Assembly (NCBI GenBank): GCA_963513935.1
Contig: OY740774.1
Coordinates: 85,274,890 to 85,338,889 of the forward strand
Source: Aphrophora alni
Lineage: Eukaryota > Arthropoda > Insecta > Hemiptera > Aphrophoridae
Direction: 5' to 3'
DNA: 64,000 nucleotides
Made by a program: the position numbers and the translations under genes. The stretch's first letter is position 1. Every line of letters begins with the position of its first letter. Of this stretch, positions 10,986-22,105 are shown piece after piece. Below the pieces are notes generated by a model that saw only the letters and a list, made by a program, of their open reading frames with translations, was not told the DNA's origin and did not search any database.

Positions 10986-11534
10986 GTACTCATTAATTTT
11001 CCGTTAATATTATAATTATGTTTTCCCTAAACGCCTCACTTCGATATCTCATTTCGTTAGACCGTATATTTCACAACATATGTCACAACTATTACACTTT
11101 CTATATTTTTAAACTTAATTTTCAGTTTAATGCTCTTTATTTTATGAGTTTCCAAACGCAGAATAAATTCATGTAGAAAAATTCATAAACGAACAAACAA
11201 AATTGGTTTTCTCAGGAATAAGAAGAAGAAAGACATTTTTTTGTGGAAATATGGAACAATATTATTTTTTGATTTTTTTGGAAAAATGGTACATGAGAGA
11301 GTTGGTTCAATGATTCACCAGACGGTTAAACTTGTAAAGTTTGCCTCATTACCTCTCCTCTATTTAACATGTTGACTAACTAACATAGAACTCTGTTAAG
11401 TTTGGGTTACACTCTACCTGAACTAAGCAAACTTGACTAAGATTTATAAAACCCCCTTGAGCATCAAGGATGTAAAGGATACAGTTCATGTATGATTTGA
11501 TTTTAAATTTGCGCTCGAACAGCAAAGGGTTAGG

Positions 11535-11734
11535 NNNNNNNNNNNNNNNNNNNNNNNNNNNNNNNNNNNNNNNNNNNNNNNNNNNNNNNNNNNNNNNNNN
11601 NNNNNNNNNNNNNNNNNNNNNNNNNNNNNNNNNNNNNNNNNNNNNNNNNNNNNNNNNNNNNNNNNNNNNNNNNNNNNNNNNNNNNNNNNNNNNNNNNNNN
11701 NNNNNNNNNNNNNNNNNNNNNNNNNNNNNNNNNN
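11535..11734. other. Assembly gap (200 N)
   Basis: Exactly 200 unknown bases, a conventional placeholder for a gap of unknown size. The open frame that appears to cross it is not real. Confidence 0.99.
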
Positions 11735-13295
11735 CTAAAAATAGTTTATAAATGTTTTTTTTTTAATTTTTTGGTGAAGTAAAAACTTCCCAGAGAAAGT
11801 TTCAGAAAATAGTTAAATTTTTATGTTTCAAATTGTTAAATGTTTACGATTAAATTTAATAGTTTAAAGAGCTCTTTATTCCTAATCTTGGGATCGCGCT
11901 GTAACTGTTTTAAGTGGCCGCTATTTTTAATTAAAAAACTATCAAATATTGCACGAACATCATAAAAAACACATAAAATTAAGTAATATCAAATGGTCAA
12001 GTTAAAACAAAATCCCGCTCCACTCGGCCACTTAAAGTCCCCTTATTGCAATGAATAAATAAATAGCACCTTAGATATTCAACACCCTTCATAGCTAAAA
12101 GCCTTAATATTAAAATCAGGATGTTTGAATTCACTACCAAAGTTTGAATAAAACTCATATTTGCATGAATTGGAATAAGAAACAGGCAAAGACAATCTAA
12201 GAACAACCAAGAGAATATAATTCAGAAGTTAAATGGAAGAAAATATTTACATAACTGTCTCCAGAACTGAGGTAGGGTTTGTTTATTTGTCTGGAATCGT
12301 AAAAACACGATCTTATAATACATAATGTTAGTTCTATGTGTTTGTTTAGCTAGGTCCGAGCACTCTAAATATGAGTTTTGCTTTATATGAATCTGGTTTA
12401 CTATATGATTGTTGCACTTCATTACATCTGTTCAGCATAAGTATTTCTTGATCATTTGGTATTGAATCAAGTAAAAACTAATTCAATTAGAGTTTCTTGT
12501 ACGTTGACGTTTTTAAACGATAAAACAGCTGTTTCGTACATTCTACCGTTTACTGTATTTTCACACTACAAGTGACAACAGTAGTAAGTATTCTTGCTTT
12601 ATTCACTGTTTCTAAGCTGCATACACGTTAATATTAACTGCGCTGAACAATAATTTTAAATAGAAAAGAAAATAAATTTGAAGAAATCGACAGTGACTGT
12701 TAAAATATCCAACCCGAAATACATGCCAAAAATGAGCCAAACTGAAACATGTCGAGTTAAGTATGAGCGTTTACTTAGTAGTGCAAAGGGGAAAATATTC
12801 ACACAATATACAGGTGATTTGGTAGCCCACTTCTCTGAAAACTCTAAAGTAATGAATAATGTTACTTTTAGGTCTATTTAATCTATGCTGAAGTCAACAT
12901 AAAATAATAATTACTTACAACTTAATTGCATTTCTAAAACAGCAATCTGTAATCTGTATTCTTGTCGGAAAACCTTGCAAAAACAACCTCCAACTGTAGG
13001 AGTAATAATGTGTGTAATTCGTGAGAAAAGTTAAATTTACAAAGTTTAGAAATTTATACGTTTGAAAATCATTTAACGCACTCATCACACAAATAATTAA
13101 ATCTAGTCGATTTATTTTACTTAAAAACTTTAATGAATTAGCATTATCTCTTTCTCGCAGTAAATGTTATACAAACTTAGTAGACTACAGGTACAAAAAT
13201 ATAACTTTTAATAAAACTTTAAAGAAATATAAGACTTTAGAAACCAAACCAGACGTATTTGTCCACACCTCTTTTTAAATTCAAAGCTATCGATA
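11735..13295. other. AT-rich DNA, nothing recognised
   Basis: No gene recognised. The short open frames at 11997-12206, 12222-12422 and 12678-12881 show no family motif. The area around 12490-12650 has a weak resemblance to repeat family H that I could not secure. Confidence 0.35.
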
Positions 13296-13470
13296 ACAAG
13301 TATTTCTATGAACGGACTTCGTGCATGTTTTAATACTTTAATAATTCATTTTTGTAAACACGATATTCACTGCCTAGCACACGACGTGACAACAACAAAC
13401 CAAGAAGTAAAAATAATTACCGCAGTTACTGTACACTTGAACAAACCACCCATACGACATATAATTAAAA
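13296..13470 (-). repeat. Dispersed repeat family H, partial copy
   Basis: The reverse complement reads TTTGTTCAAGTGTACAGTAA, TTTTTACTTCTTGGTTTGTT and TATTAAAACATGCACG. These line up with 20690-20830 and 17830-17990. Confidence 0.55.
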
Positions 13471-14879
13471 ATCAGATAAACACATTGTTATGAAAGAAGT
13501 AATCCCAAACTACAAATAAAACACTAACAGAATTAATGTTAGTAAGTTTCATAAACCCTTATTTATATTATATATATTATTATATATTATATCTGTGACA
13601 GAGCTAAAATCTTGAGTGATATAAACCAATACTATAAACTAAATGTGGTCGTAAGTAGCACTCCTCTCCCCTCCACATTGGTCAAACTAATTCCCCCTCT
13701 ACCTAGAAAGTGGGAGGGGAGACGTTCCAACTATTCTAATTTAACTTACAATTAGGAATTTTAAAAGGAAAAGAAAAAACATATATTTATGAAAAAATAA
13801 AAGTCAATCAAGGTTAAAAGTTTATAAAATATAAAGGAAGACAAACAACTATCATATATATTAAGAAAGTACAAGTCAAAGTTTACAAAATTAAATAGGC
13901 CTAATGTGTGCTTTAACTTGCTTTTAACAAAATAGAATAACGAAGAATTCAGAAATGGTCTCTTATCAGACATCAACAACAAATCATTTTCAGCTTTAAT
14001 AATGAAAATACTTTGAAAGCTATCCAACAATTTGTGGTTCTTAATTTCTTTAATGAAACTAACAGTATTAATTCCTACATTATGACATGTAACATCCTCA
14101 GCAATACTAAATTTTTCAGCTCTCTCAAATTTAATATGTGACAAATACCCTTTGAATATCGTTTTAACCTTTCTTTCAGTTAGCCAAGATAAAACTTTTC
14201 ACGTGAGTTTCACTCAATTTTATAAATTCCAGACTTCTCCAACAACGGAATTTTATTTTGTGGATTGCCTAACATTTATCTGAGGATGGTACCTATGTTT
14301 AAAAAATGTACATAAAGGTTTATTAAACTGGTGTTGATTTAATTAGTGTTTGGAGTGAGCCACAAGGCTAATTGGATATTGTAAACGCGTTGTGGTTATG
14401 GTTTAATGCTGTACTCACCGATGAATTCAAAACCTGGAATGAAGATATAATATAAATAAATTGACCTTCATCCCCTCAAATGTTGGGCTTCGGTAAGTGG
14501 TGGCTCAAAGCACAAACTGTTTATGTATTACTTTTGTTCATGGTTATATAAACGTTATCAATTTTAAAAGAATATAGTGGAACTAAACCATATAGTTTAA
14601 AATATGTAAATATAATTTTAGTTGATTTTTTTTAAATCCCATGGAATATTTTTTTAAAACAATTAATATTACGTTTATTTATTTGAACTTTATTTTGTAC
14701 TAGTGCTCTTTATGTCTCGACCATGCCATTTTATTTAATATGGTAGGTCATTTTAAAAACAGAAAATAAATTCTACAACACCTTGGATAAATATAGTTCG
14801 ACCTAGTTTCAAAGAACTTTGTTCAAGACTGTTCTGAATTTCAGTCGAATTATGAACACACCTTAAGTCCTCTATAACA
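13471..14879. other. AT-rich DNA, nothing recognised
   Basis: Holds a short AT run at about 13561-13592 and a C-rich/G-rich imperfect inverted pair at about 13662-13725. The minus-strand open frame at 13761-14144 (127 codons) is rich in Phe, Ile and Lys, as expected from base composition, and matches no family I know. Confidence 0.35.
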
Positions 14880-15085
14880 AATTTACTATCTTAATTTTTG
14901 TCGCTGATGTCGTGCTTACGTACTGACGGCAACGACCACGGACTGACGACGGTCGAAGATTACTTTTTCAACTTTCTGAAGTCATGAAACATAAAGATCT
15001 GTAAAAAACAGAGATCAGGATGTTTCGCGGATTACCAAACTTACCCTATAATTCAGTATACTGGGCAAGTAAAGACAAAAATGAA
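14880..15085 (+). repeat. Old dispersed repeat family E, copy 2
   Basis: Contains GTCGTGCTTACGTACTGACG, a GGCAACGACCACGGACTGAC block, and GATTACCAAACTTACCCTAT followed by GGGCAAGTAA, in the order seen at 9040-9290. Confidence 0.6.
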
Positions 15086-15679
15086 GCGTACGATTGTGAC
15101 TTCATTAAAAGCAGAAGTATTATGAACTGTAAAGATTAGTAACGGGAAAATGTACCTTATTACAATCTCAGGAATATCAACAACAACCAAAAATGTTACA
15201 ACACACATTGACCTTTCATAGTGTCGAGTGTTGCAGCTAAACTGTCGCTAATAGTAGCTAATTAACAGACTAATAGCCTCCAACACAAGGCCTTTGACAG
15301 TTGTGATTAAACAGATGGATATAAATTAGCCTCTAACCAGTTCTATTAACAATAGGACATCCACTCCTGATATTGAATATACAATATATCAACATCGTGT
15401 TAGCTATGTTAGTAGATGTAGTTTAGTGCAGTTTATATGGATGTTAGAAAAGTCTTTCTTTATACAGGGTGGTACGTGACGTATGCACTTAGATCTAGAG
15501 CATATTTCATTATCAAATAAAAAATTCCCTCGTTAATATAAATAAATACACACAAACATCCATACTGTATTTTTTAAAGTCTTTTGATATAGTTTGGTAT
15601 ATTTACATACTTATTTTACCAAATATTATTGAAATCGGACAAATTATTTTGAAAAATTGAATATACATTTATTGTTATG
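15086..15679. other. AT-rich DNA, nothing recognised
   Basis: No gene recognised. A single TATACAGGGTGGTACGTGAC at about 15461 resembles a mariner-type terminus but I found no partner. Confidence 0.35.
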
Positions 15680-15682
15680 TAA

Positions 15683-15730
15683 TGTTCACCTGATGATGCC
15701 GCGTTGAACGGCGAAACAACTGTAGTAGAC
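15683..15730 (+). ncRNA. Hammerhead-ribozyme-like motif (candidate)
   Basis: Plus strand, 5' to 3': a stem I strand TGTTCAC (15683-15689); the core CTGATGA (15690-15696); one extra U; a stem-loop GCCG/CGGC (15698-15712); then GAAA (15713-15716); a short ACA/UGU stem III ending near 15723; A at 15724 as the possible cleavage nucleotide; and GTAGACA (15725-15731) as the second stem I strand. Six of seven stem I positions can pair, counting one G-U, and the conserved core residues of the hammerhead family are all present. The extra U between CTGATGA and stem II departs from the minimal consensus. Activity is unknown. Hammerheads of this type are known from Penelope-like elements and retrozymes; no such ORF is visible nearby. 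Confidence 0.45.
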
Positions 15731-15924
15731 ACAAAGAAAGAATTTCAAAGACAGATATAAGATATTAAAATACATAATTATATTAAGCAAATCTAAGGTA
15801 TATATAACATTTAACAGGAAACTGTTGATAATAGCTCCCTTATTAACATTTTCAAATATATTTTTTCAGGATTTCAATGTTCTATATGAGCACACTATAT
15901 TCTCCTGTACCAATTCCTATCTTT

Positions 15925-16055
15925 TTTTCTTGTGGCCGTAATCGTGTATACTACGGACGACAACAACAACAAACGGACGTTTTCCTGAGGCCAAGAAACG
16001 TAAGATCAATAAAAAACAAAATCCTTTACTTCCTATACTGAATAAGTAAAAGAAT
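15925..16055 (+). repeat. Old dispersed repeat family E, partial copy 3
   Basis: Shares TGGCCGTAATCGTGTATACT, ACGACAACAACAACAAACGG and a C-TTTACTTCCTATACTGAATAA ending with the other family E copies. Only the left two thirds is recognisable. Confidence 0.45.
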
Positions 16056-16467
16056 AATGTTTTTGTTACAACTACTCCCTTACATTATGTTAGTATTTAT
16101 ACCGTTGTCCTTGCTTCAACATTACATCATGAGTTTTAATTTACTGCACTGTAGAATAAACAAGTTTTGTTGTGCAAATAGTTAGGTTTATTAATAGTTT
16201 TATAGGATTCTCTGGATAATATGTGATAAGGGAATCGGAAACTTAATCCAGTGTATATCGGGATAGTCATCAATCAAAACAAATCTAAAATTAATTAATC
16301 AACTCTCTGACAGCCTGGGTGAACCTAATCACTCATCGATTGTGATAATCCATTCTAATACTGTTGATGGGTAATTAATTAATTTTGTCTCATCTAGAAT
16401 TATGGAATCCATTTGTAAATCACTTCTAATGTACTTAGTGGGTTATTAATTTTTTTTTTCTTGTTAT
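16056..16467. other. AT-rich DNA, nothing recognised
   Basis: No coding or repeat signal that I could support. Confidence 0.35.
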
Positions 16468-17125
16468 TTTAAGGGAACAAATCTCTCGGTCATCATCGCT
16501 TTATAAATACAGCATAAAGAAAAGGCATCTAGCCCACGAATACTCTAATAGCGTTGTTGTAGGGATAGATCCAAAGTTGATCAGAAGAGAACTAAAAGGA
16601 GAGTAAAAGAGGGATCTAACCCAAGACTACATGGAAAAAAATATGTAGATCCTACTAGGTTCCTTACGCCCGTATTCATTACAGTGCACTCCTGAGGGCA
16701 AATATTGATCAAGAAAGACCTGCTAGGAAATATAAAAGAAAGGGATCTAACCCAAGACTTCGTAAAAAAAGGTTTAGATCCAGCTAGGTACCCTCGGGAT
16801 TGAAACGACCGTATTCACTACACTGCACTCCTGAGGGCATGTATTGGTCAAGAGAGACCAGCTACGAGAGATGAAAAAGAGGGATATAAACTAAAACCAC
16901 GTAAAAAAAGGTGTAGATCCAGCTAGGTACCCTAGTGATTGAAACGACCGTATTCAATAAATGAACCCCTGAGGGCAAGTATTGGTCAAGAGAGACCAGC
17001 TACGAGAGTTGAAAAAGAGGGATATAAACTAAAACCACGTAAAAAAAAAAAAAAAAAAAAAGTATAGATTCAGCTAGCTGCCCTCGGGAATGCCACACTA
17101 AAGTGGACCCCTGAGGGTACTGTGT
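16468..17125 (-). mobile_element. Multimeric tail-SINE: one tail, about four body units
   Basis: The single tail (TCTCGGTCATCATCGCTTTA on the plus strand) sits at the left, that is at the SINE 3' end. The body module is then repeated: the TTGRTCAAGARAGACC block occurs at about 16705, 16844 and 16982, a period of 138-139 bases, and the GGGATCTAACCCAAGACT / GATCCAGCTAGGTACCCT blocks repeat with it. The first unit, at about 16540-16700, is more diverged. An A-run of 21 lies at about 17041-17061. This is an independent, shorter version of the array at 62274-64000. Confidence 0.8.
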
Positions 17126-17619
17126 GTGTTAATTGACCGAGAGAAGCTAAATTCCGTTTTAACTTATCAATTTAGAATTAGTTTGTTAAACAGTCATGGT
17201 ATCGCTGTTTACATAAATTCTTTATGGAATTTGAGTATTAGATTCTTTACAACTTTGCCGAATGATGTATGTGTATATTTTATTTTTCGTTTCTAAGTTG
17301 GTGCCACTGAAAACAGTTACGGCACGGTTTCGATCCATGGACATGGTTACTTAACTAGGTATATAGAACGCGCTCTGAAGTAAATGTATCTGCGTGAACG
17401 AGACCTAACGAGCTGTTGTCATGTAAAATTTATTTGGAAAGCTTTCCTTTAGAAAGTTTTTATCTAATCAAAAAATATCAAAATATTTATGTTCCACATA
17501 AATTGAAATCTTTTTGAGTTTTATCAGGTTTTGAAAAATCTAATAAAATATCATTTAAATAACAGTTATACTGTTTTGGTCCTTGTCGATTTCCTTTGAA
17601 ATGAATTTCTTTATAAATA

Positions 17620-18010
17620 AACAGTAGTCAGATTGTTTAGCATTCAAAATAATTGGGTCACCAGACAACGAGGCTCTTCACTAATGAAAGTAAAGGTGTG
17701 TTCATCCAAAGTTTATATACATAGATCAGTAGGCCTACAACGTTATATTTACTACAACTGTGATCTCAATGAATAATAAATCATAATGCAAGGAGCAAAC
17801 CTGCTATAAAGAATTTTATTTTTATTATTTCTCGCAGTGAACGGTGTTTTGTTCTAGTGTACAGTAGCTGTGGTTTTATTTGAATTTACTTATTGATCGA
17901 TTAATTTCGCTTTCTTACGTCATACATATTAGACAACACATTAAGTGACAAGAGCGATTTGTTGAACGTATTAAAACATCTGGTTTGAATAACAAATCAA
18001 TGATAATGAA
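17620..18010 (+). repeat. Dispersed repeat family H
   Basis: Long copy: AACAGTAGTCAGATTGTTTA, AAATAATTGGGTCAC, TACAACTGTGATCTCAATGA, GTGTTTTGTTCTAGTGTACA and TATTAAAACATC occur in the same order as at 20195-20400 plus 20660-20840, and in part at 19975-20180. Family unidentified, non-coding. Confidence 0.6.
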
Positions 18011-18594
18011 TGAATGTTGTCCAATTGTCACGTATTTATTTATGTAAGGGAAATGTTAAAGTAAATTATATCAATAACATTGAACACAGTTACTGCATTG
18101 TACAGAGGCATGGACACGTGTGGCTGGAAGTATTAAATATAATGATGTGTACGATGTACATCAAGCAGATGTAAAAAGTTCAAAGGAAAAATGAAATTAA
18201 AATAGCATTTTAAAGCTGTCCAGCAAAGGTACCTGATCAAACAAATGTTTTAAATCCGCGTTTATTACTTATCTATATAATCAATTATATGAATTACCCT
18301 TTGAAATTTTAAAGGTGTTACAAGAAATGGAAATAATATATTATTTACATAATAGTTATAAAGATTTGTTTCCCTGAGATTTCCTCTAAAACTAAATCTA
18401 ACTATTAACTTGTATGTATTGTACATACATTGTACATTAGAGTAAAATTTAAACAATAGCCAGATTGTTTACGCTTCCAAATGGATTTACACTTTTAATT
18501 GACAATAATATCTGTGAACGAATGGATCCACAAACTAAATAAATAAATTTCCTGCTCTATACACCACAGTATCGGTAGAGTGAATATGATTTCT

Positions 18595-18875
18595 TATTCT
18601 GTCAGACAAAATTCTGTTGCCAATGTTTATAATTCTCCGCTCCATTGTGTCTGAAACTGTAATGAGGGCGTGTTATAAGCTTATTTATGACTGTAACAAA
18701 TTCCCTTTAGTAGGCTTATACACCGCAGATTTATAGACCTAATTTACATACTTCCCTCGGTTAATTTGGAACCCAAGAGGCAAAGGTCGGCTGTTCATAT
18801 TTATTGGTTCATCTCGGAATATGTACAAGAAGTGCTGAGGCGGGGGAATGAAGTTGCATAAATTTACTTTTCATA
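18595..18875 (+). repeat. Dispersed repeat family B, copy 1
   Basis: Near-matching copies at 21690-21965 (+) and 24225-24480 (-). Shared blocks: TTGTGTCTGAAACTGTAATG, AGGGCGTGTTATAAGC, CTAATTTACATACTTC, CTCGGTTAATTTGGAAC, AAAGGTCGGCTGTTC. Copies at 18.6 and 24.3 kb are the closest to each other. Confidence 0.7.
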
Positions 18876-19484
18876 AGATTAGACATTGAACACAAGAAAA
18901 TGCGTATTGTATTTTCGATACATTACAGATTATAATGGCAATGATATAGTGCAATGCCTAGATATAGCTGGCATTGTTTCTTGTGAACATATTATTACAA
19001 TTTCTAAAGACCAACTCGTTTTGTTTATTCCACATTTACATTTTCATACTCTTTAGATAATTACACATTTCTACTCTAAAATCTTTGGGTATAATAATCA
19101 GTAAAAACAGAAAATCGAGTGAAGTTTCTACATAATTAATGTTATGAAAAATAAGAACCTATTGTTTTAATTGAATATAAATTGGTGTTATACAGAAATT
19201 AAACTACGCTCAGTAATTTTGCTATTGAAATTTTAAGTTTTTAAATGTTAAAATAATTTTAATACTTTAAATGTTTTATTTTAGGCGTAACATTGACAGA
19301 GTCCATAATTTTTCTTAGTTAACACACCTAAAAAAATAAAAATTTTAAACTTGGTGTTTCCTGCGCAGTTGGATACTAATCAATCCAGTAAACTTACACT
19401 CGAGCCAACCATCGTTTGTTTATAGTAGGCCCTGCCTCCAATCTAATAAGGTTGAATAGAAACAAATATCGCAAAATAAAACTT
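18876..19484. other. AT-rich DNA, nothing recognised
   Basis: No coding or repeat signal that I could support. Confidence 0.35.
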
Positions 19485-19578
19485 ATAACCTGGGTGGGAC
19501 TGGAACCCAATATCTCAGGTGTCAACCTGTACCAGAAAAATAACGACTTTACCTACTGAGTTACCAGAACACTAAGGA
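19485..19578 (-). repeat. tRNA-derived SINE or tRNA pseudogene
   Basis: On the minus strand GGTAACTCAGTAGGTAAAGT resembles a D-arm/A box, and TGGGTTCCAGTCCCA forms a T-arm with a good B box. The acceptor stem does not close and the anticodon arm is weak, so this is not called as a functional tRNA. Confidence 0.45.
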
Positions 19579-19974
19579 ATAGTTACTTTTTCACACTATT
19601 TGTGTAGTAAGCTACCTATTGTAGAATAATTAAATGAGCATGTATTTTCATAAAAACTAGCAAATAACAGTAAGAGGTAGTACACTTTTTTGTTGTGCAA
19701 GTTGGCTAACATTAATATTGTATTCTTACAATAGCATTTCATTTCCAATACTGTACAAAACAGCACTTGACAATGCTTAAAAACATTTCTGGTGCTGTCA
19801 TGAGTGTTGCTTTTCTCCAAAAGTGGCGATTCTTCCAGGAAGATGTAAGCATCATAATAACAGCATATAACTAATTTGGTGCTCAACAATTGATTATAGA
19901 GTGACAAAATCATCGATATTGTGGTCTGTGTTTTTGTTTTTTCAACTGTCGACATTTCAAAGTACAGCATAATA

Positions 19975-20180
19975 CCATTGTGATCCTAATGAATGATAAA
20001 TGACGATGCACTACAAGAAACAAACCACAATTAAGGCATTTAACCTACGTTATTTAACCCTATGATAGGTGTTTTGTTCAAGTTTACAGTAGATGTTATA
20101 TTGTTTACTGTTATTTCATGGTATATGAATAGTAATGAATCACATCATATGTTAGACAGTAACTAAATTGGGGTTACAAA
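19975..20180 (+). repeat. Dispersed repeat family H, partial copy
   Basis: Contains CATTGTGATCCTAATGAATG, GTGTTTTGTTCAAGTTTACA and GTAGATGTTATATTGTTTAC, in the order of the 17.6-18.0 kb copy. It is followed directly by another copy starting at about 20195. Confidence 0.5.
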
Positions 20181-20194
20181 TAATATTAGAGTAA

Positions 20195-20840
20195 ACTATA
20201 AACAGTAGTGGGATTGTTTAAGCTTCTAACAAATTGGGTCACTTCATCTAGAACCATCAGTGGTGGTGGTGAAATTTCTATTTTCAGGTTAGGCAGTTGT
20301 CAAGGGTTATATACGTCAATTGGTAGAGCATAATATGTACTAGCACTCTAATCCCAGTGAATGGTGAATCACAACTACATAGTACAAGCCACCCATAAAG
20401 TAACTAACACCCTCAAGTGCTCACTTTAGTGACTACAAGCTTGACTATCCCGAGGGACCCTAGCTGGAACTACACCTTTATTATATAGTCTTGGGTTAGA
20501 TCCCTCATTTTCATATTTCTTATAACGTTGACCAACTCTGGTTCTCTTCCGACCCTGACGCTATTAGAGTATTCGAGGGCTAAAAGTCTGTATTTTATGT
20601 ACATTCCTTCCTTGTTTTTATGAAGCGATGATGATTGAAAAAGGTTTGCCTTCAAACAAGTAAAATTAATAAACGTTTAACTTTTATTATTTCTTCCTCA
20701 GTTGTGATTTGTTCAAGTGTACAGAAGTTGTGGCATTATTTACTGCTACTTCTTGGTCTATGAATATTGTTGTGACTAGACAGTAGCTTTACATGAACGA
20801 GTTACTAAATGTATTAAAATATCCAAGGAGTGAATTCTCT
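20195..20840 (+). repeat. Dispersed repeat family H, split by a SINE
   Basis: The left part, 20195-20405 (AACAGTAGTGGGATTGTTTA ... CACTCTAATCCCAGTGAATG), and the right part, 20665-20840 (TTTATTATTTCTTCC ... TTTGTTCAAGTGTACAG ... TATTAAAATATCC), are contiguous in the copy at 17620-18010. The SINE between them was therefore inserted into a pre-existing family H copy. Confidence 0.6.
20406..20662 (+). mobile_element. Tail-SINE copy, sense strand
   Basis: Near full length: GCTCACTTTAGTGACTAC, TATCCCGAGGGACCCTAGCT, TCTTGGGTTAGATCCCTC (B-box-like GGTTAGATCC), TTGACCAACTCTGGTTCTC, ACGCTATTAGAGTATTCGAG, then the tail GAAGCGATGATGATTGA...GCCTTCAAACAAG. It interrupts repeat family H. Confidence 0.8.
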
Positions 20841-21239
20841 TCACAAAAACATTATCAGTCAAAATAGATTAAGAGGTTATCTAGTTATAAAACCTATATT
20901 ACTATCTGTGCGAGTTTTCAAGAAAAATGGAGTTAAAAAAAATCAACAAATAATTATTTATGTTTGAGTTATGTTAACAATGACAATGTTTTGTTCCCTG
21001 TAATTTCTTGTAAATTTCAAGTAAGTTTCAATTACCTTTTTTTTGGAATTAGAGTCTCTAACCCTTTTTACAAATGTATACAAAATAACCAGAGAAATAT
21101 TTATATAATCGAATATAGTTTCAAAATAATAATTTCAAAATAAACATGAGTTCTTGCAAATTTTTACCAAAATAATAACAATAGTTATCCTATTTTACCT
21201 CATTTGGTACAAACATTTTTTTTTTTTTTTACATTCCTT

Positions 21240-21965
21240 ATTATTCCAGATTTACTCTCTACATTCCCCTCTTAGAATGACAAACCCTTCTTGTAAATAT
21301 ATGGAACGACATTATCCTAACGTAGGCCTGCAGCAATGTACGTGTTTTTTATTCAAAGGCGTATAAACAACTCCAGAATATCGCCTCTTCTCTACCTTGT
21401 AGACAGTTATGTAAATGTGTCACAATGTTCAACCCTTCACCAGGCTCAGTTTCACCCTCACAATGTTTCATTTCTCTGTGAGTTGTGTCCAGCGTCGACA
21501 ACCAAATTATGAATTATTCATTCCTTTAAAATCATTACATACGCTTCTATCATTAAACCTCTTCTTAGTTTAACATAACAGCAACGAATTTATCAAATAC
21601 AGTGAACAAGGGATGCCAAACAACAGAAATAATGTTCGTCTTATTAGGTCAAAGTATCAGCAGGCGTTAAAAGGATCTGTTAAACTGTCAGCCAAATGTC
21701 TGCTGCTAAAGTTTAGAATTTTCTTTTTCATTGTGTCTGAAGCTGTAATGAGGGCGTGTTATAAGCTCATTACTGTAACAAATTACCTTTAATAAGCTTC
21801 TGCAACGCAGATTTATGATCCTAATTTACATACTTCTCTCGGTTAATTTGGAACATAAGAGATAAAGGTCAGCTGTTCTTATTTATAGCTTTATCACTGC
21901 ACATGTAGAAGATGTAAGGTAGTGAAAAGTAGTTGCATACATTTGCTCATGTATCAAGTGCAACC
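21240..21965 (+). repeat. Compound dispersed repeat C+B
   Basis: Family C (about 21240-21560; shared with 25925-26225) is followed by a linker and family B (about 21690-21965). The same C-linker-B order is found inverted at 24775-24225, which shows that C and B are parts of one repeat of about 700 bases. The linker ending in GCTAAAGTTTAGAATT is shared as well. Confidence 0.65.
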
Positions 21966-22105
21966 TTGTATCTTATATGAATATTCGTTTCTTAAAGTAA
22001 CTTAAAATATTAAACACAAAACCTGTCAGAGAAATATCTGGAAACCCAGATATCACGTTAACTTATAAAATCGACAACATGAATTATAAACGAAAATAAT
22101 AAACT

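Noticed and set aside
11488..11751. Open frame across the N gap
   Set aside because: Unknown bases cannot support coding.
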